38,424 nt of DNA from NCBI RefSeq assembly GCF_029960785.1, contig NZ_JASBQE010000108.1, positions 1-38,424 on the forward strand, in the 5' to 3' direction. The notes beneath the pieces are model-generated. The model saw only the letters and a list, made by a program, of their open reading frames with translations. It ran no database searches and was not told where the DNA came from. Position 1 is the stretch's first letter, and each line of letters starts with the position of its first letter. This document shows positions 23,924 to 31,510 of this stretch, piece by piece. Source of the stretch: Polyangium sp. 15x6 (lineage in GTDB: Bacteria > Myxococcota_A > Polyangia > Polyangiales > Polyangiaceae). Both the position numbers and the translations under genes were made by a program.

Positions 23924-24700
23924 TCAGAAGTGGAAACGAACGGCGGCGGAGCTGCCGCCCACGAGCAGCTCCGGCTTGCCCGGGAGCGCCTGCGCGCGCT
24001 CGAGGTACTTCTCGGGCACGAGGATGCCGGCGGCGATCATGGCCGCGCCGGTCATCTGCGTGAAGCCGTTGAGGAGCATGAAGAACGCGTAGAGGTCGTC
24101 GTCGGTGCTGCGCGCGTTCGGGAATTCCTGCGCGCGCGAGTTCTCGATGCCGAGCGAGATGAACGGGCCGAAGACCGGGACGAGCAGCGGGCCGAACGTC
24201 TCGGCGTCTCGCTCGTTGTCGTCGAACGCGTAAGCGCCGCCGACGAGCGCGGACAAGCCGTACGGCACCGCGAACGTGACGATGCCGCCGATGAGGAGGC
24301 TGCGGGTCGGCTGCACCTTCAACTGGTAGCCCGGCAGGAGGATGTCGCCCTCTTCGTACTCGATGCGGCGAGGCAAGACGGGCAGGCTCGGGTCGTCCAT
24401 CGGCGCCCACATCGGAGGAGGCTGCTGCGGCGACGGGCTGTCCCACGTCTCATTGCTGAGCCTCGGCTGCTTCTTCCGCTTCTTCGGCTTCGGCTGCTCC
24501 TCGGTCGACTCCGCGCCCTCCGTCGTCGGAGCCGGCGGCGGAGGCGGCAAAGGCGCGGCAGCCGTGGACGGCGGCGGAGGCGCGGCGGGGGCTGGCTGCG
24601 CGCTCGCGGGGAGCGTGGCTGCGAGGCCGAGCGAGAGCGCGACGAGCGGCGCGAGGCGGCGCGCGAAGTCCGGGCTCGACGTGCGCTTGCGATTGTCCAT
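23924..24700 (-). CDS. Proline-rich exported membrane protein, paralogue 3 of 3
   Basis: A 258-residue protein from ATG 24700 (AAAGGGA 8 bases upstream); ATG 24718 is an alternative. Signal peptide (ending PASAQP), then a Pro/Ala-rich and Lys-rich stretch (KPKKRKKQPR). The family core begins at IEYEEGDILLPGY, followed by two or three hydrophobic segments (SLLIGGIVTFAVPYGLSALV, FGPLLVPVFGPFISLGI, FFMLLNGFTQMTGAAMIAAG). It ends in a terminal Phe (AAVRFHF). The core aligns with the two upstream genes, which share its order of motifs. It lies 32 bases after paralogue 2. I do not recognise the family or know its function; an envelope location is inferred. Confidence 0.78.
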   Translation of the reverse strand: MDNRKRTSSPDFARRLAPLVALSLGLAATLPASAQPAPAAPPPPSTAAAPLPPPPPAPTTEGAESTEEQPKPKKRKKQPRLSNETWDSPSPQQPPPMWAPMDDPSLPVLPRRIEYEEGDILLPGYQLKVQPTRSLLIGGIVTFAVPYGLSALVGGAYAFDDNERDAETFGPLLVPVFGPFISLGIENSRAQEFPNARSTDDDLYAFFMLLNGFTQMTGAAMIAAGILVPEKYLERAQALPGKPELLVGGSSAAVRFHF

Positions 24701-24732
24701 CGACGGAGTCCCTTTCATCGTCGATCCACGGC

Positions 24733-25428
24733 TCAGAAATGCCACCGGAGGGTCGCGGCCCGCGGGCCGACCATGACCTCGGGGCGCGGATCGAAGGCGG
24801 TGGGCGTGCGCGAGACGAACTTCTCGTCGGAGAGCATGCCCGCCACGAAGAGCGCGGCGCCCGTGGCCTGGCCGAGGCCGTCGAGCATGAGCATGAAGAC
24901 GCCGACGCTCTCGGCGTCCGAGGTGCCGATCGCGACGAAGGGACCGATGACCGGAATGAACAGCGGCGTGTAATAGCCGGAGGCGAGGCCCTCGTTGCCC
25001 GCGAAGGTGCCCGCGAAGAGGACCGACATCCCGTAGAGCGGCGCGAACGTCGCGAGGCCCGCGGTCGCCATCTTGTAACGTGGCCTCGTCTCGATGCCGT
25101 ACCCGCGCGGGATCGGATCCCCTTCCTTGTACGGCAAGCGCGAGGGCCCGAAGATCGGCGGCGGCGGCGGGTAGTACCCGGGCGGCGGATAGCCCTGCGG
25201 CGCGGCCATTGGCTGCTGCGGCGCCGCGCCCATCGGCATGGGAGGCTGCTGCGGGAGCGCGCCGGGCGGCGGTTGCTGCTGCGGCGGCATGGCGCCCGCG
25301 GTCGGCTGCTGCGGCGACATCACTCCGGGCGGCGGAGGCGGCGGCGCGCCCTGCGCAAGGGAGATATTTGCAGCACCAAGGATCGTCAGCACGGCGCTGA
25401 CGCAGAAGAGCGTTCGTCGCGTCGTCAC
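24733..25428 (-). CDS. Proline-rich exported membrane protein, paralogue 2 of 3
   Basis: A 231-residue protein with GTG start at 25428 that overlaps the TGA of paralogue 1 by four bases (GTGA), with GGGGA 6 bases upstream, so its translation is probably coupled. Signal peptide MTTRRTLFCVSAVLTILG to LAQ, then about 75 residues of Pro/Gln/Gly (PPPPPPG, PQQQPPPGAL, GYPPPGYYPPPPP). The core starts LPYKEGDPIPRGYGIETRPR, then hydrophobic stretches AGLATFAPLYGMSVLFAG and PLFIPVIGPFVAIGTSDAES, and ends ATLRWHF. It is clearly related to both neighbours. The function is unknown. Confidence 0.78.
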   Translation of the reverse strand: MTTRRTLFCVSAVLTILGAANISLAQGAPPPPPPGVMSPQQPTAGAMPPQQQPPPGALPQQPPMPMGAAPQQPMAAPQGYPPPGYYPPPPPIFGPSRLPYKEGDPIPRGYGIETRPRYKMATAGLATFAPLYGMSVLFAGTFAGNEGLASGYYTPLFIPVIGPFVAIGTSDAESVGVFMLMLDGLGQATGAALFVAGMLSDEKFVSRTPTAFDPRPEVMVGPRAATLRWHF

Positions 25429-26192
25429 ATCGTCCCCACGAGGCCCAGGCCTGCGCCATGCGGGCCAAACCGGAGAGGCACCACGGTCACGGAGGCCGCG
25501 TCGAGCTCGGATCGGACGAGCCGCTTCTCCTGGGCGACGAGGCCGGCGATGAGCATCGCGATGCCGCCCGTTTGCGCGAGACCGTCGACCGCGAGCCAGA
25601 AGGTGCCAGCGCCCTCGGAGTCGAGCGTGCCCATCGCGACGAAGGGCCCGACGGCCGGGATGTAGAGCGGCCAGAGCTCCGAGCTCCGCGAGACGCTGTC
25701 GCCGATCGAGGCGATCATCGCGGAGAAGAACCAGGGGACGCCGAACGTCACGGCGCCGCCGATGACGAGGCCCTTGCGGATGCGGCTGTCGACGCGGTAG
25801 CCCGGCGGGATCGGATCGCCCTCTTCGTACGCGAGCGTCGCCGGGAGCGGAGCGCCGGGCTGGCCATATCCATAGCTGTTCGGCCCGTACCCCGGCGGCG
25901 GCGCGTACCCCGGCGGCGGATACCCTTGCGGATATCCGGGCGGCGGCGCGTAGCCGGGCGGCGGATACCCTTGCGGATATCCGGGCGGCGGCGCGTACCC
26001 CGGCGGCGCCGCGGGCGCGTACCCCGGAGGCGGAGGAGGAGGCGCCGAGGTGTCCGGTGATCCCGCCGGCGGAGGCGGAGGCGGCGGCGCCTGCGCCGCG
26101 GCGAGCTGCGAGGAGACGCCTACTGCGACGAAGAGCGCCGCCGCCAGCGCACGAGGAGCTCCCTTCGGTGTGTTCGTCGACGCCGTCCGCAT
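25425..26192 (-). CDS. Proline-rich exported membrane protein, paralogue 1 of 3
   Basis: A 255-residue protein from ATG 26192 (GGAGG 7 bases upstream), first gene of the operon. Signal peptide (cleavage after LAAAQ), then a long Pro/Gly/Tyr region built from GYPQGYPPPGYAPPP units. The core begins LAYEEGDPIPPGYRVDSRIR, with hydrophobic segments LVIGGAVTFGVPWFFSAMI and PLYIPAVGPFVAMGTLDSEG and a Gly-rich segment DGLAQTGGIAMLIAGL. The C-terminus (PLRFGPHGAGLGLVGTM) differs from the Phe-ended paralogues. The open frame extends upstream without a start that fits, so 26192 is used. The triplet looks like tandem duplication followed by divergence of the Pro-rich parts. Confidence 0.8.
   Translation of the reverse strand: MRTASTNTPKGAPRALAAALFVAVGVSSQLAAAQAPPPPPPPAGSPDTSAPPPPPPGYAPAAPPGYAPPPGYPQGYPPPGYAPPPGYPQGYPPPGYAPPPGYGPNSYGYGQPGAPLPATLAYEEGDPIPPGYRVDSRIRKGLVIGGAVTFGVPWFFSAMIASIGDSVSRSSELWPLYIPAVGPFVAMGTLDSEGAGTFWLAVDGLAQTGGIAMLIAGLVAQEKRLVRSELDAASVTVVPLRFGPHGAGLGLVGTM
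25888..26025 (-). repeat. 45-bp coding tandem repeat (GYAPPPGYPQGYPPP)
   Basis: The block starting TACCCTTGCGGATATCC (plus strand) at 25921 recurs at 25966, a 45-base period equal to 15 codons. Partial units extend both ways. It encodes the Pro/Gly/Tyr repeat of paralogue 1. The near identity of the copies suggests recent duplication. Confidence 0.8.
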
Positions 26193-26241
26193 ACAGGTGC
26201 CTCCGCCCTCGCGCGTGATGCTCGCACGCGCGTAAAATTGG

Positions 26242-26269
26242 AGAATACGTGAGGCACCAAGGAGGTCAA
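26242..26269 (-). promoter_or_regulatory. Candidate housekeeping promoter of the three-paralogue operon
   Basis: On the minus strand TTGACC (26269-26264) is followed after 16 bases by TATTCT (26247-26242), a fair match to a sigma-70 -35/-10 pair. The -35 overlaps the stop codon of the S41 gene. Transcription would begin near 26235, about 40 bases before the ATG at 26192. Judged by eye only. Confidence 0.45.
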
Positions 26270-27570
26270 CGCGGCTTTTTCGTTCTCGGTCGAGGCGCCG
26301 CGGCCTCGGCGCGGAGCTCACGCGCGCGCCGATCGACGAGAGACGGCGCACGTGCGCGGGCCGCCGCCCACGCGGAGGCGGGCGCGAGCGAGGCCACGCG
26401 TCGCGCCTCGACGAGCGCGTCGGGCCCGGCGAGCTCGAGGTCGGGGATGAACCCACGCGTCTCGTCGTAGTCGCCGAGCGGATCCACCACGGCGCGCGTG
26501 CCGAGCGTGATCAAAAGACGCGAGCGCGGAAGCACGAACGACGCGACCTCGCCCACCGCCATGCTGCCTCGCGTGCGCTCGCCCGCGACGAGGAGCCCCG
26601 GGACCTGCCGCGCCAGCGCGACGAACATCTCGCACGCCGAGGCGCATCCGCGATCGACGAGGATCACGCCGCGACCCGCGAGGGGCGTGGTCGCCGTACC
26701 TTGCAGGATCTCGCCCTCACGAACGATCTCCACGCGTCCCTCCCCGCGCGCGGCGAGATCCTCGGCGAGCCGTTCGAGCAGCGTGATGTGATCGAGGAAC
26801 ATCGCGCGCGCGGCCGGTGGGACATCTCCCCGCGCGAGGCGCCGCTTCGCCGCGTTCACGCGCCCGAGGGCCGCGGTCACGGACTGGACCTCGCGCGTGC
26901 CGAGCGCGAGGATCGGACCATGCGCGAGCGCGAGCAGGAAGCGCTCGGCGAAGGCGTAGTTTCCACCGCGATTGCCGCGCAGATCCACGACGAAGGCAGG
27001 CGCCTCGCGGAGACGCGCGGCGAGCCGAGGCAACGTGGCGAGCGCCGCGGCCGCGGCCGTTTCGAAGGTGCGCACCGCGAGGACGGGGACCTCGCCCTCG
27101 ACGAGCTCCACGGGCTGCGCTGCACCAGGCGGCGGCGCGGCGGGCCCTGGCAATGCTTGGAGCTGCAACGGCCTCGCGCCGCCGTGACCGAAGGCGAGGT
27201 GCCCGTCGTCGGCGCGGAGCAGATCCCGCAAGAGGATCGCGAGCTCGAACGGCGACCAGATCGCGCGGCTCTGGATCACGCGACGCGCTTCGTCGATGCG
27301 CGCGCGCGGCGGCAGGGGCGCGTGGCCCTCGGGCGCGGCGTACGCGTCGGCGAAGACGTCGAGCGCGAAGTCGAGATCCGCCTCGGCGAGCGCGGCCGAG
27401 ACCGCACGCGGCTCGGCGTCGAAGTCGCGCCCGCTCGCGGCGAGCGCGGCGAACGTCGGAGAGAGGGCTCTCGAAGCGCGCGGATTCCGCTCGGGAGATC
27501 TCCAGGATCCAGCGCACCCGGCGAGGGTGAGCCCGAGGGCGAGGAGGCCTCCGTACAGCAAGGCGCGCAT
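26266..27570 (-). CDS. S41/tricorn-like serine protease-related lipoprotein
   Basis: A 434-residue lipoprotein (signal MRALLYGGLLALGLTLAGC, lipid Cys19). The S41 core is visible: FVVDLRGNRGGNYAFAERFL, GVILVDRGCASACEMFVALA (candidate nucleophile Ser in CASACE) and LLVAGERTRGSMAVGEV. The Lys of the C-terminal processing protease dyad, normally in a GKG segment after the Ser, is absent (GSM). Like tricorn-type members it has an N-terminal His in ADDGHLAFGHGG, so a Ser-His type mechanism is possible. No PDZ domain is seen. The substrate is unknown. The start codon follows a nested inverted repeat that may fold in the mRNA leader, and there is no clear ribosome site. The operon of three paralogues starts 73 bases downstream and has its own promoter candidate. 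Confidence 0.82.
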   Translation of the reverse strand: MRALLYGGLLALGLTLAGCAGSWRSPERNPRASRALSPTFAALAASGRDFDAEPRAVSAALAEADLDFALDVFADAYAAPEGHAPLPPRARIDEARRVIQSRAIWSPFELAILLRDLLRADDGHLAFGHGGARPLQLQALPGPAAPPPGAAQPVELVEGEVPVLAVRTFETAAAAALATLPRLAARLREAPAFVVDLRGNRGGNYAFAERFLLALAHGPILALGTREVQSVTAALGRVNAAKRRLARGDVPPAARAMFLDHITLLERLAEDLAARGEGRVEIVREGEILQGTATTPLAGRGVILVDRGCASACEMFVALARQVPGLLVAGERTRGSMAVGEVASFVLPRSRLLITLGTRAVVDPLGDYDETRGFIPDLELAGPDALVEARRVASLAPASAWAAARARAPSLVDRRARELRAEAAAPRPRTKKPR

Positions 27571-27572
27571 CG

Positions 27573-27620
27573 GTCGCGAGGGTGCAACGACGAGTCACCT
27601 CGTTGCAACGGCCTCGCGAC
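27573..27620 (-). promoter_or_regulatory. Nested inverted repeat just upstream of the S41 gene
   Basis: The outer arms GTCGCGAG (27573-27580) and CTCGCGAC (27613-27620) enclose the inner arms TGCAACGA (27583-27590) and TCGTTGCA (27600-27607) around a 9-base loop. All 16 base pairs are exact. It lies 2 bases before the start codon of the minus-strand S41 gene. It could be a two-part operator or an mRNA leader hairpin. Confidence 0.6.
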
Positions 27621-27691
27621 GATGCGGTGGGGATGAAGACGGGAAAGGAACGTATTTCCTGCGGAGACGACGCGAGGCGTCCCCTTCGGGA

Positions 27692-27844
27692 CTACGCCTG
27701 CGCGGTGAGGGCCTTGTAGGCCTCGGCCCACTTCTTCCACTGCTTCAGGCGCGTACCGGGCTTGCGGTTCTTCGCCTTGGCGCGGGCTTCCTTGCGGGCG
27801 ATCTTCTCGAGCAGGTGCTGGTGCTGGCGGCTGGGACGATGCAT
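27692..27844 (-). CDS. Small basic protein, 50 residues, unknown
   Basis: MHRPSRQHQHLLEK... is 50 residues long with about fifteen Lys/Arg and a run of Lys/Ala/Arg (EARAKAKNRKPGTR), followed by QWKKWAEAYKALTAQA. It looks helical and nucleic-acid-binding in composition. No family is recognised, and there is no visible ribosome site, so the call rests on the non-random composition and the lack of another gene in the space. The ATG at 27844 is the only good start; the open frame extends upstream without a better one. It lies between the S41 gene and the small membrane protein gene, on the same strand as both. Confidence 0.5.
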   Translation of the reverse strand: MHRPSRQHQHLLEKIARKEARAKAKNRKPGTRLKQWKKWAEAYKALTAQA

Positions 27845-27933
27845 GCGCGCGATGCTGGTCCAAGCGCGCTTTCTTCGCAAGCCCATCGAGCAGGGGCGGA
27901 CGAAGGTGCGGCGCGCCTCGATTCGATCCGCCG

Positions 27934-28194
27934 TCAGCCGCCCCGGCTGCCCCCATCGTCCGGTCCAAGACGACCGTACGTATGAATGGCGCCGATGATG
28001 AGGAAGAGCGCGAGGAGCGTCAGGACGGAGCCGATGTCGATGACGCTCGTGTCGTTCGGGTCGCTCGGGCGCAGGCCCACGAGCCCGAGCCCGACGAGCA
28101 GCGCCGTGCTGCCCACGAGCAGCGCGCGCCGCGGCCCGGCCGCGCGCTCGGACTCGCTCTGCACCAGGGTTCCGATCTTGTCGCCGAGGCTCAC
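27934..28194 (-). CDS. Small two-helix membrane protein
   Basis: An 86-residue protein with GTG start at 28194 that overlaps the TGA of the upstream lipoprotein gene by four bases (GTGA), which indicates coupled translation. Two hydrophobic stretches, ALLVGSTALLVGLGLVGL and IGSVLTLLALFLIIGAI, make a helical hairpin. A short polar linker (RPSDPNDTSVID) lies between them and a Gly-rich tail follows. No family is recognised. The overlap with the lipoprotein gene suggests that the two act together in the envelope. Confidence 0.75.
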   Translation of the reverse strand: MSLGDKIGTLVQSESERAAGPRRALLVGSTALLVGLGLVGLRPSDPNDTSVIDIGSVLTLLALFLIIGAIHTYGRLGPDDGGSRGG

Positions 28195-28709
28195 TTGAAC
28201 TTCTTGGTCTTCGCGTACGTGATGAAGTCGCGCACGTCACGCGTCAGCGTGCGCTCGGCCGAGATCGTCGTGAGCTCGTGCGACTCGCCGGCGAGATCGT
28301 CGTAGCGGTAGTTCGCCTGGTAGAGCAGCACGATGCGGACCTCGCCGTCGGCGCCGACGCGCTCGAGCCGGAGTTTTTCATCGGGGCCGTTCGGCGGCTT
28401 GATCGCGTCGCCGAGCTTGTCCTGATCGTCGTCGGAAATGTAGGCGATCCCGAACTCGTGGCCCTCGATGCTCACGTCGACGCGCAGGGCCTTGCCGCTC
28501 CGCATCTCGACCTCGCGGGCAGGCGCGGGTTGCACGCCTTCCTGGGCGACGGCGCGGCGGATGACCTCGATCGCGCGGCGTTCGTCGAGGGTCCTCGTGG
28601 GGTTCGGCGCGCGGACCGGCTCGGGTCCGCATCCGAGAGCGACCGTGCCGAGGACGGCGGTCGCGACAATCGGCAAGATGGTTCGCAAGACGGTAGCCAT
28701 GAGCGCCAT
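28191..28709 (-). CDS. Lipoprotein of unknown function
   Basis: A 172-residue protein from ATG 28709 (a TTG at 28721 and an ATG at 28700 are alternatives; none has a strong ribosome site). The signal peptide ends in the lipobox VALGC. The mature part has an alpha-helical start (TLDERRAIEVIRRAVAQEG) and a mixed alpha/beta body (LRVDVSIEGHEFGIAYIS, VRIVLLYQANYRYDDL) ending in a basic helix (YAKTKKFK). No family is recognised. It forms a two-gene unit with the small membrane protein downstream and is divergent from the Ppx/GppA gene, with only 41 bases between start codons, so their promoters must overlap or lie inside the genes. Confidence 0.75.
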   Translation of the reverse strand: MALMATVLRTILPIVATAVLGTVALGCGPEPVRAPNPTRTLDERRAIEVIRRAVAQEGVQPAPAREVEMRSGKALRVDVSIEGHEFGIAYISDDDQDKLGDAIKPPNGPDEKLRLERVGADGEVRIVLLYQANYRYDDLAGESHELTTISAERTLTRDVRDFITYAKTKKFK

Positions 28710-28750
28710 GAGAGTAGCCAACCAGGCCGCGCTCCGCTACTACCCCGGCC

Positions 28751-30382
28751 ATGGCTCGCCTGGCGGCGATCGACATCGGGTCCAACGCCATCCGGCTTCG
28801 CGTGGTCGACGTCGACCCGCCTCTGCTCACGGACGACGGACCGCGGTTCTATCCCTTCCGAGACGTGCTCGTCGACCGCGCGCCGGTGCGGCTCGGGCAC
28901 GACGTCTTCACCAAAGGTCGCCTCGAGAACGGCGTCATCGGCGCGGCCTGCGAGGCGCTGAAGCGGTTTCGCGCGGCCATGGACGCGGCGAAGGTCGAGC
29001 GCTACCGGGCCGTCGCCACGAGCGCCGCGCGCGAGGCGCAGAACGGTGACCTCTTCGTCGAGCGCGCCGAGCGCGAGAGCCGCGTGCACGTGGAGATCAT
29101 CGAGGGTGTCGAGGAGGCGCGCCTCGTACAGCTCGCCGTCGTCGAGCGCATCGCCATGGGGCCACGGCGCTCGCTGCTCGTCGACATCGGCGGCGGCTCG
29201 ACGGAGCTCACGCTGCTCGAAGGCCGCCTCCCCGTGTACTCGCGCTCCTTGCCCGTCGGGACCGTCCGGCTGCTCGAAGCGTTCCTCGAAGGCCGCGGGC
29301 CGATCGACATCGGCCACAGCAAGCTCCTCGAAGAGTACGTCGACCGCGTCTGCGCCGACGCCTTCCGCGAGATCGAGGACGCCTCCGACGGGCCCGTCGA
29401 CGTCGTCATCGGCACGGGCGGCAACATCGAGACGCTCGCCGACCTCTGCCCGATGCCGATCGCCTTCCCCGAAGGCCGCGCGATCGAGGTCCGCTCGATG
29501 CGAAGGCTGCTCGACGAGCTCTCCGCGAAGAGCGTCGACGAGCGCGTGACCGCTTATGGCCTCCGGCCCGATCGCGCCGACACCATCGTCCCCGCGGCCA
29601 CGGTGCTCTGCCGGGTCGCGGAGGCCTTCGGGCGAGAATCGATCACGGCGCCGGGCGTGGGGCTCAAGGAAGGCGTGCTCGTCGACCTCGCGCGCCAGCA
29701 CTTCGTGCCGCGCGACTTCGGCGGCGAGGCGGCCGCGGTGAGCGAGGCGTGCCTTCGGCTCGGGCGCCGCTATCACTTCGACGAGGCGCATGGACTGCTC
29801 GTGGCGCGCTTCGCGACCCGCCTCTTCGACGAGCTCGCCACGCGCCACCGCATGAGCCCGCGCGACCGCATTCTCCTCCACGCGGCGGCGCTCCTGCACG
29901 ATGTCGGCGACTTCGTGCGGTACGAGGGGCACCACAAGCACAGCTACTACCTCATCGTGCACGCCGACCTGATGGGCCTGTCGCCACCGGAGCGCGAGAT
30001 CGTGGCCAACGTCGCGCGCTACCACCGCAAGAGCCCGCCGCAGCTCGACCACGACAACTTCCGCACGCTCTCGCGCGAGGATCGGGCGAAGGTGAAGGCG
30101 ATGGCCGCAATCCTGCGGGTCGCGGACGCGCTCGATCGGGAGCACCGGGCCAAGGTCGCCGGGGTCAGCGGGCGCATCGACGGCGACACGCTGGTGCTCG
30201 AGCTCTCGGGCACGGAGGACCGGTCGCTCGAAGAGTGGACCGTCGGGGCGAAGTGCGGGATGTTGAAGGACGCGCTCGGGCTCGACGTGCGTATCGTGGA
30301 CGCGGCGACGGGCGCTTCGCGGACGCCCACGTCGGTGCCGCCAGCTTCGCGTAAGACGCCGGTACCGACGCCGCGGAGCTGA
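28751..30382 (+). CDS. Ppx/GppA exopolyphosphatase-type protein with HD domain
   Basis: A 543-residue two-domain protein. The N-terminal half (about 1-310) is the ASKHA phosphatase fold: LAAIDIGSNAIRL, ATSAAREAQNG, EIIEGVEEARL (catalytic Glu region), LLVDIGGGSTELTLLEG, IGTGGNIETLA and GVGLKEGVLVDLA. The C-terminal half is an HD domain: LLHAAALLHDVGDFVRYEGH and HKHSYYLI. Family members remove phosphate from polyphosphate or convert pppGpp to ppGpp; the sequence alone does not settle which. In a myxobacterium either use would link it to starvation signalling. The start ATG has no obvious ribosome site and sits close to the divergent lipoprotein gene. The last ~40 residues are low-complexity Pro/Thr/Ser. 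Confidence 0.93.
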   Translation: MARLAAIDIGSNAIRLRVVDVDPPLLTDDGPRFYPFRDVLVDRAPVRLGHDVFTKGRLENGVIGAACEALKRFRAAMDAAKVERYRAVATSAAREAQNGDLFVERAERESRVHVEIIEGVEEARLVQLAVVERIAMGPRRSLLVDIGGGSTELTLLEGRLPVYSRSLPVGTVRLLEAFLEGRGPIDIGHSKLLEEYVDRVCADAFREIEDASDGPVDVVIGTGGNIETLADLCPMPIAFPEGRAIEVRSMRRLLDELSAKSVDERVTAYGLRPDRADTIVPAATVLCRVAEAFGRESITAPGVGLKEGVLVDLARQHFVPRDFGGEAAAVSEACLRLGRRYHFDEAHGLLVARFATRLFDELATRHRMSPRDRILLHAAALLHDVGDFVRYEGHHKHSYYLIVHADLMGLSPPEREIVANVARYHRKSPPQLDHDNFRTLSREDRAKVKAMAAILRVADALDREHRAKVAGVSGRIDGDTLVLELSGTEDRSLEEWTVGAKCGMLKDALGLDVRIVDAATGASRTPTSVPPASRKTPVPTPRS

Positions 30383-30434
30383 TCGAAACGGGTCTTACGG
30401 GAAGAACCTTTTCGACATCGGGGACCACGCTCGA

Positions 30435-30465
30435 GCGAGCCGCGCGGGTTTGACGTGCGGCTCGC
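30435..30465. terminator. Candidate bidirectional hairpin between convergent genes
   Basis: GCGAGCCGCGC (30435-30445) pairs with GTGCGGCTCGC (30455-30465) with one G-U pair and a 9-base loop. It lies between the ends of the Ppx/GppA gene (plus) and regulator 1 (minus). There is no T-run, so termination is uncertain. Confidence 0.45.
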
Positions 30466-30482
30466 CGAGGTTGTCCGGGCGT

Positions 30483-30971
30483 TCAGCGCTTGCGACGGCC
30501 CTTTGCGGCGGGCGCCGGCGTGGCGGCGGCGGGCGTGGCGGCGACGGCGGCCTTCGCGGGGGCTTTCGCGGGCGCCTTCGCCGCGCTCGGCTTCGCGGCG
30601 GCGTTCTTCGTCGGCGTGGCGGTCTTCGGGGCGCGGCCGTTTGGCCCGAAGACGAGCTTACGCAGCGCGGCAGCGGCCTTGTCCGTATCGCCGCCTTCGC
30701 TCGCGCGCACGTGCTCGACGACGGCGGCGAGCGGCTCTTCCTCGGGGAACATGAGGAGCACGAAGGGCGGGACGCCGAGCGCTTTCGCGGCGGAGACCAC
30801 GGTCCCGACCGTGATCAGGACGAGCCCGCGCTCCACGCTCGACATGTGCCCCTTGGACAGACCACTTTCGTCGGCGAGGGCCGCGAGCGACATGCCGCGC
30901 TCCTGGCGAAGGTCACGGATTCGGGCCCCCACCTTGGCGGCGACGGGCTCGGGAGTCGGACGACGGGGCAT
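30483..30971 (-). CDS. XRE-family regulator 1 with histone-H1-like Ala/Pro/Lys tail
   Basis: A 162-residue protein from ATG 30971 with GAGGTGG about 7 bases upstream. Residues about 15-70 are a Cro/CI-type helix-turn-helix (RDLRQERGMSLAALADESGL, then SKGHMSSVERG). A family-specific segment follows (ALGVPPFVLLMFPEEEPLAAV). From about residue 112 the protein is a repetitive Ala/Pro/Lys/Thr tail (KAPAKAPAKAAVAATPAA) ending KGRRKR, like histone H1 tails and other myxobacterial DNA-binding proteins, which should add non-specific DNA affinity. The DNA-binding and VPPF regions align with the two regulators to its right. All three are on the same strand with separate upstream regions. The target is unknown; control of its own promoter is the usual expectation for this family. 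Confidence 0.88.
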   Translation of the reverse strand: MPRRPTPEPVAAKVGARIRDLRQERGMSLAALADESGLSKGHMSSVERGLVLITVGTVVSAAKALGVPPFVLLMFPEEEPLAAVVEHVRASEGGDTDKAAAALRKLVFGPNGRAPKTATPTKNAAAKPSAAKAPAKAPAKAAVAATPAAATPAPAAKGRRKR

Positions 30972-31150
30972 GGGTTTTCCACCTCGAGCGTGCGCCCCGG
31001 CGTGCCGGAGTCGCGGAGAAGATCAGGTCAAAACGCGGCGGTTCGTCGTGGCCGTGTTCGCGTGGGACGAACTCTACCATGTCGTCCTCGCCCGGCACAA
31101 CGTCCCCGTAGGACGCGCATGTCCCGACAACCCACGCCCGCATTTTCGGC

Positions 31151-31510
31151 CTACCCCGGTCCCCTCCCCCGCCGCGGCGGCTTGCCGAAGAAGAGCTCCC
31201 GGAGCCGCTCGGCCGCGCGGCCCACGTCGCCGCCCTCCTCGTGGAGGAGGTTATCGAAGCACTCGGCAAAGGGTTCGTCCTCCTCCCGCATGCACAAGAG
31301 GAACGGCGGCACGCCGAGCGCCCCGGCCGCGGCGCAGATCGTGCCGACGCTCATGACGGCGAGACCATTCTCCAGGTTGGAGACGTGACCCTTCGAGAGC
31401 CCGCTCGCCTTCGCCAATTGCGCGAGTGACATTTTCTTCTCGAGCCGTAGCTCACGCATTCGAGCACCGATGCGGGCCGCCATCGGGTCCGGGACACGAC
31501 GTGTAGGCAC
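31151..31510 (-). CDS. XRE-family regulator 2
   Basis: A 119-residue protein with a GTG start at 31510 (GAGGTG 9 bases upstream, nearly the same leader as regulator 1). The helix-turn-helix at about 15-70 reads MRELRLEKKMSLAQLAKASG then LSKGHVSNLENG. It is followed by ALGVPPFLLCMREEDEPFAE and a short acidic-to-basic tail ending GKPPRRGRGPG. It lacks the long H1-like tail of regulator 1. The 436 bases upstream are unusually AT-rich for this window and contain several exact palindromes built on TTCGAA, which are good candidates for its own operators. Confidence 0.88.
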   Translation of the reverse strand: MPTRRVPDPMAARIGARMRELRLEKKMSLAQLAKASGLSKGHVSNLENGLAVMSVGTICAAAGALGVPPFLLCMREEDEPFAECFDNLLHEEGGDVGRAAERLRELFFGKPPRRGRGPG

